This document shows positions 42,560 through 51,927 of a DNA stretch of 64,000 nt, piece by piece (positions within the stretch are counted from its first letter, which is position 1; each line of letters starts with the position of its first letter). Below the pieces are notes generated by a model. That model had not been told where the DNA came from and did not search any database. It was given only the letters and a program-made list of their open reading frames with translations. The stretch spans positions 5,101,001-5,165,000 of the forward strand of contig NZ_JARUBM010000002.1 of NCBI RefSeq assembly GCF_029626175.1. Direction: 5' to 3'. The translations under genes and the position numbers were made by a program. This DNA comes from Micromonospora sp. WMMD1082 (GTDB lineage Bacteria; Actinomycetota; Actinomycetes; Mycobacteriales; Micromonosporaceae).

Positions 42560-43173
42560 CAGGCAATCCCTTCGCTCGCGCCGGAGCCTTCTGGTCGCTC
42601 CGGCGGCTCTGGTGTGGTGTCGTCGGTGGCCGCCGGCTGGTCGGCCGGCAGCAGGATGGTGGCCAGCAGCCGAGGCGCCCGGTCGCCGCCGGGCTTGTTG
42701 CCCAGCAATGGGCCGATGACCTGGTTGAGGTCGGCGGCGAACCTGGCCAGCTCCGCGTCGGTCAGGTGGAGCACGACCTGCTGGTAACCAGCGCCATCGG
42801 CGGCGAAGTCGATCCGCCCTCGGGTGAGATAACGGGAGAACTCCGACAGCAGGCTGGACACGAACGCGGTGAAGTAGCGGGCGTGATCCTCGGGCGTCGC
42901 GGTGGCCAGGGCAGCGGCGTCCAGTGTCGCGCCGCCGGCCGGTAGGGCGTAGACCCGCTCGAGGGCGCCGCGAACCTTGCGCTCCTCGACCACCTCCACC
43001 AGGCCGGCCTTGACCAGCGTGGCCACGTGCCGATAGAGCGTGGCCTGCGGGATGTCCGGCAACAGCGCCACGAGGTCGTGCGTGGTCAGCCGGGTGCCCG
43101 CCACGGCTCGCAGGATGCGGATGCGCACCGGGTGCAGCGCCAACTCCGCCCACCGGTCCCTCGACAACGTCAC
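42559..43173 (-). CDS. ArsR-like helix-turn-helix regulator
   Basis: A 204-residue regulator. The N-terminal winged helix reads LALHPVRIRILRAVAGTRLTTHDLVAL...PQATLYRHVATLVKAGLVEVVEERKV, followed by a helical dimerisation or ligand region and an acidic, Pro-rich tail. Start is GTG 43173. It heads a four-gene operon with a small protein and an ABC transporter and probably regulates it through the palindrome at 43190-43203. Confidence 0.88.
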   Translation of the reverse strand: MTLSRDRWAELALHPVRIRILRAVAGTRLTTHDLVALLPDIPQATLYRHVATLVKAGLVEVVEERKVRGALERVYALPAGGATLDAAALATATPEDHARYFTAFVSSLLSEFSRYLTRGRIDFAADGAGYQQVVLHLTDAELARFAADLNQVIGPLLGNKPGGDRAPRLLATILLPADQPAATDDTTPEPPERPEGSGASEGIA

Positions 43174-43189
43174 GCGCCAACGCTATCAC

Positions 43190-43203
43190 TATCGAGAGCG
43201 ATA
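43190..43203. promoter_or_regulatory. palindromic operator of the ArsR-like gene
   Basis: TATCGAGAGCGATA is a perfect TATCG...CGATA palindrome around a 4-base spacer, starting 17 bases upstream of the regulator's GTG. It resembles sites of self-regulating winged-helix proteins. The site-protein link is inferred from position. Confidence 0.5.
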
Positions 43204-43458
43204 AAGGTGAGCGGGGGAGTGGCGTGATCGTCACCCGTCGGGGTGAACAGGTGGTTTGTCCGCTATCGCACCCGTACTCCTTGATGAGGATCGGTGTGCG
43301 CTTCCCGATCCATTTTCGTGTTTGCGCAGCGCTGACCTGACGCTGCGCGCCTCGCCCGCCCTTCACGCGCGATGCCCCCGCACGGGCGGCGGCGGGCAGC
43401 CCGGACGGAAGACGGCGCACGACCGTTACTGCCGACGTTCGCTGCATGAGGGAGACCA

Positions 43459-46005
43459 ATGACGATCGACCGCTCGTCGAGGCGCACACCCACCGGACCG
43501 GCGCCGGCCCGCGATTCGACCGGACCGCGAAGATGCCGGAAGGGCCTGCCGAGATCCGCCGGCCCAAGGAGGTGGCACCGGCTGGTGGCCGCGCTGGCCG
43601 TGCTGCTCGCCGCCGGCCTCGCCGCGCCCAACCTGCTGGTGGTGCCCGCCGGCGCGGCCGTGGCGACGGCGAGCCACCACGCGCCAGCGCGATCGGACTT
43701 CACCGTGACGCCGCTTCCCGACGGCGGCTGGCGGGTGGAACTACGGCTGGCCGAGCCGTTGCCCGTCCGGGCCGTCCTGCCGGACCTCGCCGTCGACGGC
43801 CGGATCATCGGCCCGGCGCGGAGTTCCCCCGACGGGCTCGTGCTGAGCGCCGAGACGACCGATCCCGCTGTCGTCGGCGCCGAACGGGTGGAGATCGCGT
43901 GGAACGGGCTGGTGCCCGGGCCGGACGCCACGCGGGCGCCGGCGCCGCCACCGGCCAGCGATGTCGAGGGCAACCGCCCCCGCCGGCTGGTCCACCCCGA
44001 CCCGGCCGCTGCCGGGCGGTACCGGGTCGAACGGCTGGACTACGACCTCGGCGACACCGCGGCACGGCTCTCCGGGCTGGGCGATCACCCGGTCGAGATG
44101 CGGGCGGCTGTCTACGCGCCCGCCGGGGCGAAGGGCGCCCGGCCGGTCGTGGTCTTCCTGCACGGCCGGCACGAGGCCTGCTACGACCCGCAGAGTCGGA
44201 ACCGAGAAGACACCGACTGGCCCTGCCCGACCGGCTTGCTCCCGATCGACAGCTACCTGGGATACACATACGCCGCCGAGGCCCTGACCACGCACGGCTA
44301 CGTCGTGGTCTCGATCAGCGCGAACGGCATCAACGTCGCCGACGACGACACCGACGACGACGGCGCACTGGCCCGCGCGCAACTGGTCATGAAACACCTC
44401 GACCTGCTGGCCGGGTGGAACGACGCGACGGACGGGAAGGACGGGCGGCAGCACCGCCGACTGGCCGGCCGGCTGGACCTGCGCAACGTCGGGCTCATGG
44501 GTCACTCCCGGGGTGGCGAGGGCGTGGTGAAGGCCGCCCTGCTCAACGCCGACCGCACGCACCCGTACGGCGTCCGTGCCGTGCTGCCGCTGGCGCCGGT
44601 CGACTTCGCCCGGCTCACCATCCCGGACGCGCCGATGGCGGTCCTGCTGCCCTACTGCGACGGGGACGTCGCCGACCAGCAGGGGCAGCACTTCTTCGAC
44701 GACACCCGACACGCCACCCGCGACGACGTGCTGCGCTCCGCTCTCATGGTCATGGGAGCCAACCACAACTTCTTCAACACCGAGTGGACCCCCGGAGTCG
44801 CCGTCGCGCCGGCGAGCGACGATTGGCGGGTCGAGGACGACGAGGTGTGCGGCACGGTCAGCCCGACCCGGTTGACCGGCGCCGAGCAGCGCGCGGTCGG
44901 CAGGGCCTATCTGGCCGGCTTCTTCCGGCTGGTCCAGGGCCGGGAGACCGCCTTCCTGCCTCTCTTCGACGGCACGAACGGCACTGTCGCCTCGGTCGGC
45001 CGCGCGGAGGTCTACGCCCAGGCCCAGCAGCCCGGCTCGCGGCGCCTGGACGTCGCGACACTCCAACGCCCGGCCGCGAACGTCTCGGTCGTCGGCTTCG
45101 ACCTCGGGGCGTACTGCCACAGCGTCGTCTCGAAGGTGCGACCCGGCGGCATGCCCTGTTCGGAGGCGTCGGAGTGGGCCAAGGTCCCGCACTGGACGCC
45201 GGCGCGCTACGCCACGTTGGTCCCGACCGGCCCGATGCTGCGCCTGCGCTGGAGCGGGTCGTCGACCTCGCCACAGGTCAACGTGGCGCTCGACCGGCGC
45301 CAGCGGGACGTACGCCGGTATGAGGCGCTCACTGTCCGGGTGGCCCGCGACGAGGCGGCGGTCGGTGACGTCGACCTCAAGGTCACCGTGACCGACGGGC
45401 GGGGGCGCGCCGCGACGGTACGCGTCGGTGCCGTCAGCCCGGCGCTTCACCCGTTCCCGGCGTCGACGAACACGACGTACGGGATGGACCGGCTGGGCAA
45501 GACCTGGTTGCGCACCGTCCGCATCCCGATCGGCCAGCTACGGCAGGTGGACCTCGGGGATGTCCGCCTCGTCACCGTCGTGCCGGCCACTCCCACCGGA
45601 GGCGCCTACCTCTCTGACATCACCTTCGACCGTACGGGCGTCGGTCAGGGTGGCCCGACGTCGCTGCCGCAGGTCAGCATCCGTGACAACACCGTGCGGG
45701 AAGGCGACGGCCCGGGGATCGCGACGATGCGGCTGACCCTGAGCCGGCCGCCCACGCGGGCGGCTACGGTCCAGGTCCAGACTGCCGTGTCCGGATCCCC
45801 GGTCGCCGGGCAGGTGCTCCGTACCTCGTTCCCGGTGACCATTCCGGCGGGCGCCACCACCGTGACGATCGCCGTGCCGCTGCACGGCAACACCGACGAG
45901 AACACGCCCGCGCTCCGTTACAAGATCTCGATCTCGGCACCGACGGGTGCCGTGATCGGCAACAGCTTCGCCTGGCTCACCGTGCGCGACGACGACGCGA
46001 CGTGA
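43459..46005 (+). CDS. secreted alpha/beta hydrolase with C-terminal Calx-beta-like domain
   Basis: An 848-residue exported protein. A basic N-terminus and a hydrophobic helix (LVAALAVLLAAGLAAPNLLVV) form a signal or anchor. The hydrolase core has VVFLHGRHEACYDPQSRN and the nucleophile elbow LMGHSRGGEGVV (Ser). The C-terminal part (from about residue 740) reads LPQVSIRDNTVREGDGPGIATMRLTLSRP, a Calx-beta-like repeat. ATG 43459 follows GAGGGAGA. It could act on a polymer or ester outside the cell; the substrate is unknown. Confidence 0.8.
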   Translation: MTIDRSSRRTPTGPAPARDSTGPRRCRKGLPRSAGPRRWHRLVAALAVLLAAGLAAPNLLVVPAGAAVATASHHAPARSDFTVTPLPDGGWRVELRLAEPLPVRAVLPDLAVDGRIIGPARSSPDGLVLSAETTDPAVVGAERVEIAWNGLVPGPDATRAPAPPPASDVEGNRPRRLVHPDPAAAGRYRVERLDYDLGDTAARLSGLGDHPVEMRAAVYAPAGAKGARPVVVFLHGRHEACYDPQSRNREDTDWPCPTGLLPIDSYLGYTYAAEALTTHGYVVVSISANGINVADDDTDDDGALARAQLVMKHLDLLAGWNDATDGKDGRQHRRLAGRLDLRNVGLMGHSRGGEGVVKAALLNADRTHPYGVRAVLPLAPVDFARLTIPDAPMAVLLPYCDGDVADQQGQHFFDDTRHATRDDVLRSALMVMGANHNFFNTEWTPGVAVAPASDDWRVEDDEVCGTVSPTRLTGAEQRAVGRAYLAGFFRLVQGRETAFLPLFDGTNGTVASVGRAEVYAQAQQPGSRRLDVATLQRPAANVSVVGFDLGAYCHSVVSKVRPGGMPCSEASEWAKVPHWTPARYATLVPTGPMLRLRWSGSSTSPQVNVALDRRQRDVRRYEALTVRVARDEAAVGDVDLKVTVTDGRGRAATVRVGAVSPALHPFPASTNTTYGMDRLGKTWLRTVRIPIGQLRQVDLGDVRLVTVVPATPTGGAYLSDITFDRTGVGQGGPTSLPQVSIRDNTVREGDGPGIATMRLTLSRPPTRAATVQVQTAVSGSPVAGQVLRTSFPVTIPAGATTVTIAVPLHGNTDENTPALRYKISISAPTGAVIGNSFAWLTVRDDDAT

Positions 46006-46011
46006 CCCTGA

Positions 46012-46051
46012 CCGGCCGCGTCGGTGCCGTCGTGGCACCGGCGCGGTCCGG
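46012..46051 (+). terminator. long hairpin terminator after the secreted hydrolase
   Basis: CCGGCCGCGTCGGTGCC (46012-46028) and GGCACCGGCGCGGTCCGG (46034-46051) form a stem of about 16 bp with one mismatch and one bulge around a 5-base loop, starting 6 bases past the hydrolase stop. Confidence 0.65.
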
Positions 46052-46152
46052 CCGCCTCACCGCCTCGGCCCGCCCGATCCTGGCGGTCGCGGTCACCCGG
46101 CTGCCTGCCGGTATCGCCGCGATGGTGTCTTGACACCGACTCAAATGCGATG

Positions 46153-46166
46153 TGCAATATATTGCA
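46153..46166. promoter_or_regulatory. GntR-type operator 1, with -35 box
   Basis: TGCAATATATTGCA is a perfect 14-bp palindrome that overlaps the likely -10 and ends at the A of the GntR gene's ATG (46166). TTGACA lies at 46130-46135. The message is probably leaderless and autoregulated. Nearly the same site is found at 52698 and 55167. Confidence 0.75.
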
Positions 46167-46855
46167 TGCCGCTTCCCGTTGGTCCCCGGGTCGTCTCCCG
46201 CTCGTTGCTGCGCGACGATGCCTTCCGAGCGATCCGTGACGCGATCGTCAACGGCACGCTGGCCCCGGGCGAGCGGCTCAACGACGGCGACCTCGCACAG
46301 TGGCTCGGCGTCAGCCGCACTCCGGTGCGCGAGGCCCTGACCCGCCTCGAGGAGGCCGGCCTGGTCCGCACCAAGCCGGGCCGTTACACGATGGTCAGCC
46401 CGCTCGACACGCGGGCGCTGCTCGGCGCCCAGTCGGTGACCACCGCAATGCACGAGCTGGCCGTACGCGAGGCGCTGCCCAACCTGTCCGCCGCCGAGCT
46501 GGACGCGATGCGCGCGGCCAACGCCCGCTTCGCTCAGGCGCTGCGGGCCAACGACGTCGACGCGGCCCTCGCGGCCGACGACGACTTCCACGGTGTCGCG
46601 GTGGCCGCCTCGGCCAACGCGGCGCTGCGATCGGTGCTCGAGCAGTTCACGCCCGCCCTGCGGCGGCTCGAGCGGCTCCGGTTCTCGTCGTTGAGCGGCC
46701 GCGGCTCGGTGGCCCAGCACGAACGCATCATCGCGCTGTGCGAGGCCGGCGACGTCGAGGCCGCGGTCGCCGCCACCCGCGCCAACTGGCAAACCCTGGC
46801 ACCCCTGCTGGAGACCGCGATCGACGAGGACGAGGCCGGATCCGACCGAAGCTGA
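46166..46855 (+). CDS. GntR family transcriptional regulator (FadR-like)
   Basis: A 229-residue regulator. The winged helix has DDAFRAIRDAIVNGTLAPGERLNDGDLAQWLGVSRTPVREAL and the FCD-type helical C-terminal domain carries DDDFHGVAVAASANAAL and SVAQHERIIALCEAGD. FCD domains bind small carboxylates or metal ions. ATG 46166 lies inside the operator; the frame extends 12 codons 5' but would leave the promoter inside the gene. It probably regulates two hydrolase genes 6-9 kb away. Confidence 0.88.
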   Translation: MPLPVGPRVVSRSLLRDDAFRAIRDAIVNGTLAPGERLNDGDLAQWLGVSRTPVREALTRLEEAGLVRTKPGRYTMVSPLDTRALLGAQSVTTAMHELAVREALPNLSAAELDAMRAANARFAQALRANDVDAALAADDDFHGVAVAASANAALRSVLEQFTPALRRLERLRFSSLSGRGSVAQHERIIALCEAGDVEAAVAATRANWQTLAPLLETAIDEDEAGSDRS

Positions 46856-46933
46856 TCGGCATGGCCGGCGCCGGCTCCGGCCGGAGTGGTGCCGCCGACG
46901 CCGATCTGGATCTGCTCTGATGGGAGTGTCCTG

Positions 46934-49705
46934 GTGGAGCTCTACGGCCGCGACACCGAGCTGGGGCGCATCTCCCGCTTCCTGGAGTCGGTGCGGCGTG
47001 GCGGTGACGTACGTCTGGTCCGTGGCGAACCGGGCATCGGGAAGTCGGCGCTGCTCGCCGCCGCGGCGGACCTCGCGACCGAGGCCGCGATGCGGGTGCT
47101 GCGGGCCTCCGGCTCCGAGTTCGAGGCGGACATCAGCTATTCGTTCCTCAACCAGTTGTTGCTTCCCCTGCACTCGGACGTGCAGCGACTACCGCCCGGC
47201 CTGCGCGACGCGCTGACCGTCGCGCTCGGATTCGGCCCCGGCCCGCCGCCGGCCGCGCTGCTGGTCTGCAACGCCGCCCTGTCGCTGCTGGTGACCGCCG
47301 CGAAGGCGGCGCCGGTCCTGCTGATGGTCGACGACGTGCAGTGGATCGACCGGCCGAGCGCCGTGGTGCTCGGTTTCATCGCCCGCCGCGTCGCCGGTTC
47401 CCCGGTCGGCGTCGTGGTCTCCTCCCGCTCCGGGACGGAGAGCTTCCTCGACCGGCGCGGCCTCACCGAGGTGGTGGTGCAGCCACTCAGCGCGGAGGCG
47501 TCCGCGCAGCTCGTGCAGGCGCGCTTTCCGAGCCTGCCGCCACGCACCCGGCAGCAGGTGCTCGACCTCGCCCAGGGCAACCCGCTGGCGCTCGTCGAAC
47601 TGCCGGCCACGCTGACCGGATCGACCGCGCACGGTTCGATCATGCACGGTTCGATCATGCACTGTCCGGCCGCCCACCCTCCGGAACGGTCCGGCCTGGT
47701 GCCGCTGAGCGAGCGGCTCCAGACTCTCTTCGCCGCGCGGATCGCGGAGCTGCCCGATGCCACGCGCCGGCTGCTGCTGCTCGCCACGTTCGAGGGCAGC
47801 GGCGACGTCCGGGTACTGCGCGGGATGACCGACCTCACCGATCTGGCCCCGGCCGAGCGGGTGCAACTTCTCCGGGTGGACGACGTGTCGGCGCGCATCA
47901 CGTTCCGCCATCCACTGATCCAGTCGGCGATCGTCGCGATGTCCACCCACGAGGAACGGCGTACCGCCCACCTGGCCATCGCCGACGCGCTCCCCGGCGA
48001 CCAGGAGCGCCGCGCCTGGCATCTGGCCGCGGCGACCGCCGGCCCGGACGAGACGGTCGCGGCGCTGCTCGACGAGGCGGCGCACCGGGTCATGATGCGC
48101 GGTGACGCCCTGGGAGCCGTCGCGGCCCTGGTTCGGGCCGCGGAACTGAGCGCCAGCACGGCGCACCGGGCACGGCGGCTGGCCCAGGCCGCCTATCTCG
48201 GCGCCGAGGCCGGCGGAGCCGGCGATACGACCACCCTGCTGGCCGACGCGCGCACGACCAGTCTCGACGCCGCCGGATCGCTGCACGCGGCCAACGCGGC
48301 GGCGCTGCTGATGCTCAACGGCGACGGCGACGTGCACACCGCCCACCGGCTGCTGGCCGGGGCGATCGAGACCGGCGACCACGGTTGGCGGGCCGACGAC
48401 CAGGCGCTCGACGAGGCTATGCACACCCTCGTCCTGCTCTCCTGGTACGCCGGCACCCCGGAACACTGGGCGGTGTTCCATCGGGCGATGGCGCGGCTCG
48501 TCCCCGGCCCGAGCGACATCCTCTCGGTGATGAGCCGGACCTTCCCCGATCCGGTACGCACCGGCGCTGCCGCCCGGCCTGATCTCGATGCCCTGCTCGC
48601 CACCCTGACCGACGAGGACGACCTGACCCGGGTCATGCGGATAGGTACCGCGTCGGTCTACCTGGACCGGCTCGCCGACAATCGGGAGTCGTCGTGGCGG
48701 CTGGTCCACCAGGGCCGCGACGGCGGCGCGCCGCGACGGCAGTTGGGTGCGCTGATGCATCTCTGCCTGGACGACTACCTCACCGGCCGGTGGGACGAGG
48801 CCGAGGAACTGGCCCACGAGGGCCAGCGGGTCGCCGCCTCCAGCGGGCTGCCCTTCTTCGGCTGGTACTTCCTCTACCACCGGGCCATCATCGCGGCTGG
48901 CCGTGGCCGAGCCGACGAGGCGTACAAGCTGGCCGACGAGATCACCCACTGGGCACTGCCGCGCGGAGTCGCGGGCGCGGCGGCCATCGCGCACCACCCG
49001 CGCACGCTCGCCGCGGCGGCTGACGGCAACTTCGAGTCCGCCTACCTGCACGCCACCGCGATGAGCCCGGCCGGCGTCCTCGCGCCGTACGTGCCGATCT
49101 GCACCTGGGTGATGTTCGACCTGGTGGAGGCGGCGCTGCGCACCGGGCGTACGGCCGAGGCCCGGGCACACGCCGACGCGATGCGGGTGGCGGACGTGGC
49201 CGCGCTGTCGCCGCGGATGGCGCTGATCCAGCGCGGCGTGGACGCGCTCGTGCTCGACGGCGACGAGGCCGGCGCGCGGCTCGAGGAGATGCTGCGGGAT
49301 CCCGCCGCGGAGCGCTGGCTGTTCGAGGCGTCCCGGATCCGGCTCGCCTTCGCCGAGAAGCTCCGCCGCCAGCGGGCATTCTCCGCTGCCCGCTCCCACC
49401 TGCTGAACGCCCGCACCGGGTTCGCCGCCATGGGTGCCGAGCCGTGGCTGACCCGGACCGTCCAGGAGTTGCGGGCCACCGGCTACCGTCCCGTCGTCGG
49501 GGACGCACCCGTCCCGCTGACCGCTCAGGAACTCGAGATCGCCGGGCTGGCGGCGAGCGGCATGAGCAACAAACAGATCGCCGAGCGTCTCTTCCTGTCC
49601 CACCGGACCGTGGGTACGCACCTCTACCGGATCTTTCCCAAACTCGGTATCTCGTCAAGGGCCGGGCTGCGGGACGCCCTCTCGCGAATCAGTCGGACCC
49701 CCTGA
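46934..49705 (+). CDS. LuxR family ATP-binding (LAL-type) regulator
   Basis: A 923-residue regulator. The N-terminal ATPase has Walker A GEPGIGKSALL and Walker B LLMVDDVQWID, then a TPR-like middle region, then a LuxR helix-turn-helix (LTAQELEIAGLAASGMSNKQIAERLFLSHRTVGTHL). Start GTG 46934 follows GGGAG; the frame extends 16 codons 5'. A 15-base tandem repeat (47630-47659) adds HGSIM twice. It is likely an activator of the nearby genes; its effector is unknown. Confidence 0.9.
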   Translation: MELYGRDTELGRISRFLESVRRGGDVRLVRGEPGIGKSALLAAAADLATEAAMRVLRASGSEFEADISYSFLNQLLLPLHSDVQRLPPGLRDALTVALGFGPGPPPAALLVCNAALSLLVTAAKAAPVLLMVDDVQWIDRPSAVVLGFIARRVAGSPVGVVVSSRSGTESFLDRRGLTEVVVQPLSAEASAQLVQARFPSLPPRTRQQVLDLAQGNPLALVELPATLTGSTAHGSIMHGSIMHCPAAHPPERSGLVPLSERLQTLFAARIAELPDATRRLLLLATFEGSGDVRVLRGMTDLTDLAPAERVQLLRVDDVSARITFRHPLIQSAIVAMSTHEERRTAHLAIADALPGDQERRAWHLAAATAGPDETVAALLDEAAHRVMMRGDALGAVAALVRAAELSASTAHRARRLAQAAYLGAEAGGAGDTTTLLADARTTSLDAAGSLHAANAAALLMLNGDGDVHTAHRLLAGAIETGDHGWRADDQALDEAMHTLVLLSWYAGTPEHWAVFHRAMARLVPGPSDILSVMSRTFPDPVRTGAAARPDLDALLATLTDEDDLTRVMRIGTASVYLDRLADNRESSWRLVHQGRDGGAPRRQLGALMHLCLDDYLTGRWDEAEELAHEGQRVAASSGLPFFGWYFLYHRAIIAAGRGRADEAYKLADEITHWALPRGVAGAAAIAHHPRTLAAAADGNFESAYLHATAMSPAGVLAPYVPICTWVMFDLVEAALRTGRTAEARAHADAMRVADVAALSPRMALIQRGVDALVLDGDEAGARLEEMLRDPAAERWLFEASRIRLAFAEKLRRQRAFSAARSHLLNARTGFAAMGAEPWLTRTVQELRATGYRPVVGDAPVPLTAQELEIAGLAASGMSNKQIAERLFLSHRTVGTHLYRIFPKLGISSRAGLRDALSRISRTP

Positions 49706-49737
49706 GGTCCGCCCCAACACGTGCGTGATCGGCAACT

Positions 49738-49778
49738 AGGTGATGTGTCACCTCTCACGAATAGGTGACGTGTCACCT
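49738..49778. promoter_or_regulatory. paired palindromic operators upstream of the second WrbA gene
   Basis: AGGTGATGTGTCACCT (49738-49753) and AGGTGACGTGTCACCT (49763-49778) differ by one base and are 25 bases apart from start to start. Each has inverted arms (AGGTGA...TCACCT). TTGACA follows at 49778. The likely binder is the MarR protein encoded downstream, or a TetR-family protein elsewhere. Confidence 0.65.
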
Positions 49779-49871
49779 TGACATGTCTAGTGTTGCCGCT
49801 GGCGCCCCGCACCGATCGCGGATCCCGAGCGCCAGCCGAACCTCATCCGTACACATCGAAGGGCGCGAGAG

Positions 49872-50495
49872 ATGTCCCACCCCGTCAGACTCGCGGTGAT
49901 CTACTATTCCGCGACCGGCACCGGCACCCAGATCGCGCAGGAGATCGCGCGGGCCGCCGAGGGCGCCGGCGCGGAGGTCCGCCTCCGCAAGGCCGCCGAG
50001 TTGGCCCCACAGGCCGCGATCGACTCGAACCCGGCCTGGGCCGCCCACCATGCGGCCACCGCGAGCGTGCCCGTACCGATCCCCGAGGATCTTGTGTGGG
50101 CGGATGCCGTCATCTTCGGCTCACCGACGCGGTTCGGCAACATCGCCGCCCAGTTGAAGCAGTTCTTCGACACCCTGTCGCCGCTGTGGCAGGAGGGCAG
50201 CCTGGCCGACAAGGTCTACAGTGGCTTCACCTCGACCGGCACCCGCCACGGTGGGCACGAGTCGACCCTGCTCGCCATGTACAACAGCATCCACCACTTC
50301 GGCGGCATCATCGTGCCACCGGGATACACCGACCCGGTCAAGTTCGTCGACGGCAACCCGTACGGCACCTCGCACCACGCCGTGTTCGGCCCCGACCTCG
50401 GTTCGATCGACGACGACACCCGTAACGCCGCCCGCCACCAAGCCGAGCGGGTGGTGCGGATCGCGCGGGCGCTCAAGCAGGGCAGCACCGACTGA
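49872..50495 (+). CDS. wrbA: WrbA-type NAD(P)H:quinone oxidoreductase, copy 2
   Basis: A 207-residue flavodoxin-like protein with the FMN loop YYSATGTGTQIA, FGSPTRFGNIAAQLKQFFDT and FTSTGTRHGGHESTLL. It is a paralogue of 15629-16246. Its promoter has paired 16-bp palindromes, unlike copy 1. It precedes an SDR and a MarR gene in the same direction, so the three may form a stress or redox operon. Confidence 0.9.
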   Translation: MSHPVRLAVIYYSATGTGTQIAQEIARAAEGAGAEVRLRKAAELAPQAAIDSNPAWAAHHAATASVPVPIPEDLVWADAVIFGSPTRFGNIAAQLKQFFDTLSPLWQEGSLADKVYSGFTSTGTRHGGHESTLLAMYNSIHHFGGIIVPPGYTDPVKFVDGNPYGTSHHAVFGPDLGSIDDDTRNAARHQAERVVRIARALKQGSTD

Positions 50496-50607
50496 GGGCA
50501 CGGTCCGCCGCCGGGCAGGCGGCGCGGGAGCACCTCACCGAGGCACCGACTTCGACACCAGGAGAACGCCCGCATCACGAGGATGCGCGGCGGGAAAGGA
50601 GCTCGCG

Positions 50608-51357
50608 ATGGGGCGAGTAGCAGGAAAGACCGCAGTGGTCACCGGCGGTGCGATGGGAATGGGCGCCGCCACCGTCCGCCGGCTCGTCGCCGAGGGCGCG
50701 AACGTGGTCATCGCCGACGTGGACGTCGTGGCGGCCGAGGCCCTCGCTGCCGAGCTTGGACCGAAGGCCGTCGTCGAGGAACTCGACGTACGGTCACCGG
50801 ACCAGTGGGTGGCCGTCGTCCAGCGTACGGAGGGGCGCTTCGGCTCCGTCGACATCCTGGTCAACAACGCGGGCATCGCCGATCCGGCTCCCCTGCAGGA
50901 GTGGGACACGGCACGGCTGCAGCGCACGCTGGACGTCAACCTGATCGGCGTCTTCAACGGCATCCAGGCCGTGGCCCCGGCGATGAAGCGGGCCGGTGGC
51001 GGGTCGATCGTCAACATCGGCTCCGTGGGCGCGCTCCAGGGCATCCCCAGAATGTCCGGTTACGTGGTGTCCAAGTGGGCGGTCCGCGGGCTGACCAAGA
51101 CCGTCGCGCTGGAGTTGGGTGCATACGGGATTCGGGTGAACGCCGTCCACCCGGGACAGATCAACACGCCGATGACGAGCGGCGTCACCTTCGACACCAC
51201 GAACGTCGCGCTCGGCCGGGTCGGCGAGCCGGACGACATCGCCCGGATCGTGCTCTTTCTCGCGAGTGACGACGCCCGGTTCGTCACGGGTAGCGAGATA
51301 GCTGGCGATGGCGGCCAGATCGCTGGTCCGGCCGACTATCAGGGGCTACCCCGATAG
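50608..51357 (+). CDS. SDR family oxidoreductase
   Basis: A 249-residue short-chain dehydrogenase. The cofactor motif is VVTGGAMGMGAATV, the structural motif is NNAGIA, and the catalytic set is Ser in NIGSVGAL with Tyr and Lys in GYVVSKWA. ADVD after strand 2 suggests NAD-type binding. ATG 50608 follows AAAGGAG. It lies 112 bases after wrbA. Confidence 0.92.
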   Translation: MGRVAGKTAVVTGGAMGMGAATVRRLVAEGANVVIADVDVVAAEALAAELGPKAVVEELDVRSPDQWVAVVQRTEGRFGSVDILVNNAGIADPAPLQEWDTARLQRTLDVNLIGVFNGIQAVAPAMKRAGGGSIVNIGSVGALQGIPRMSGYVVSKWAVRGLTKTVALELGAYGIRVNAVHPGQINTPMTSGVTFDTTNVALGRVGEPDDIARIVLFLASDDARFVTGSEIAGDGGQIAGPADYQGLPR

Positions 51358-51444
51358 AACTGGTAACCGTCAGCTGCGGCATGACCCGGCCGAGCCCGGC
51401 GTACGCCTCGGCACCCCGAACTCCCGAGTGGCTAGCATTGCGTG

Positions 51445-51915
51445 ATGACCAGGCCAGACAGGCTGAATGATCGCGAGCTGCGTGCTTGGCGTGGTTTCCT
51501 GACGATGCAGGAGGACGTCCGGCGCCACATGAATCGTCACCTGCTCGACGAAGCCGGGATCTCCCTGGCGGATTTCTCGATTCTGAGCGCGCTACGCGTC
51601 TCACCGGATCGTCCGATGCGGGTGTTCGAGCTGACAGAAGCCCTCAGGTGGGAGAAGACCCGCATCATTCACCAGCTGTCGCGGATGACGCGACGCGGTC
51701 TGGTGGAACGGCACACCTGCCTTGACGACGGCCGTGGCACCAACGTGGCGTTGACCGGAGAAGGCCGCAAAGTGATCGACAGGGCGCTGCCGCTGCATGT
51801 CAGCTACGTGCGTCGCCTCTTCTTCGACGTTCTCACCCCGCGACAACTGGACACTCTGGCCGTCGTGTCGGAAACGGTGCTGGAGAACCTCCAGGGCGAG
51901 CCGTTCGACGACTGA
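51445..51915 (+). CDS. MarR family transcriptional regulator
   Basis: A 156-residue regulator with the MarR core: LADFSILSALRVSPDRPMRVFELTEALRWEKTRIIHQLSRMTRRGLVER followed by the wing (DDGRGTNVALTGEG). ATG 51445 has TAGCAT 7 bases upstream and no ribosome site, so a leaderless message is likely; GTG 51442 is an alternative. It is the best local candidate for binding the paired palindromes at 49738. Confidence 0.88.
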   Translation: MTRPDRLNDRELRAWRGFLTMQEDVRRHMNRHLLDEAGISLADFSILSALRVSPDRPMRVFELTEALRWEKTRIIHQLSRMTRRGLVERHTCLDDGRGTNVALTGEGRKVIDRALPLHVSYVRRLFFDVLTPRQLDTLAVVSETVLENLQGEPFDD

Positions 51916-51927
51916 GCGCGTCCTCGG

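Noticed and set aside
43459..45323. Alternative long frames over the secreted hydrolase on both strands
   Set aside because: The frame from 43459 to 46005 has the GHSRGG elbow and a signal segment; the others are compositionally shadow frames.
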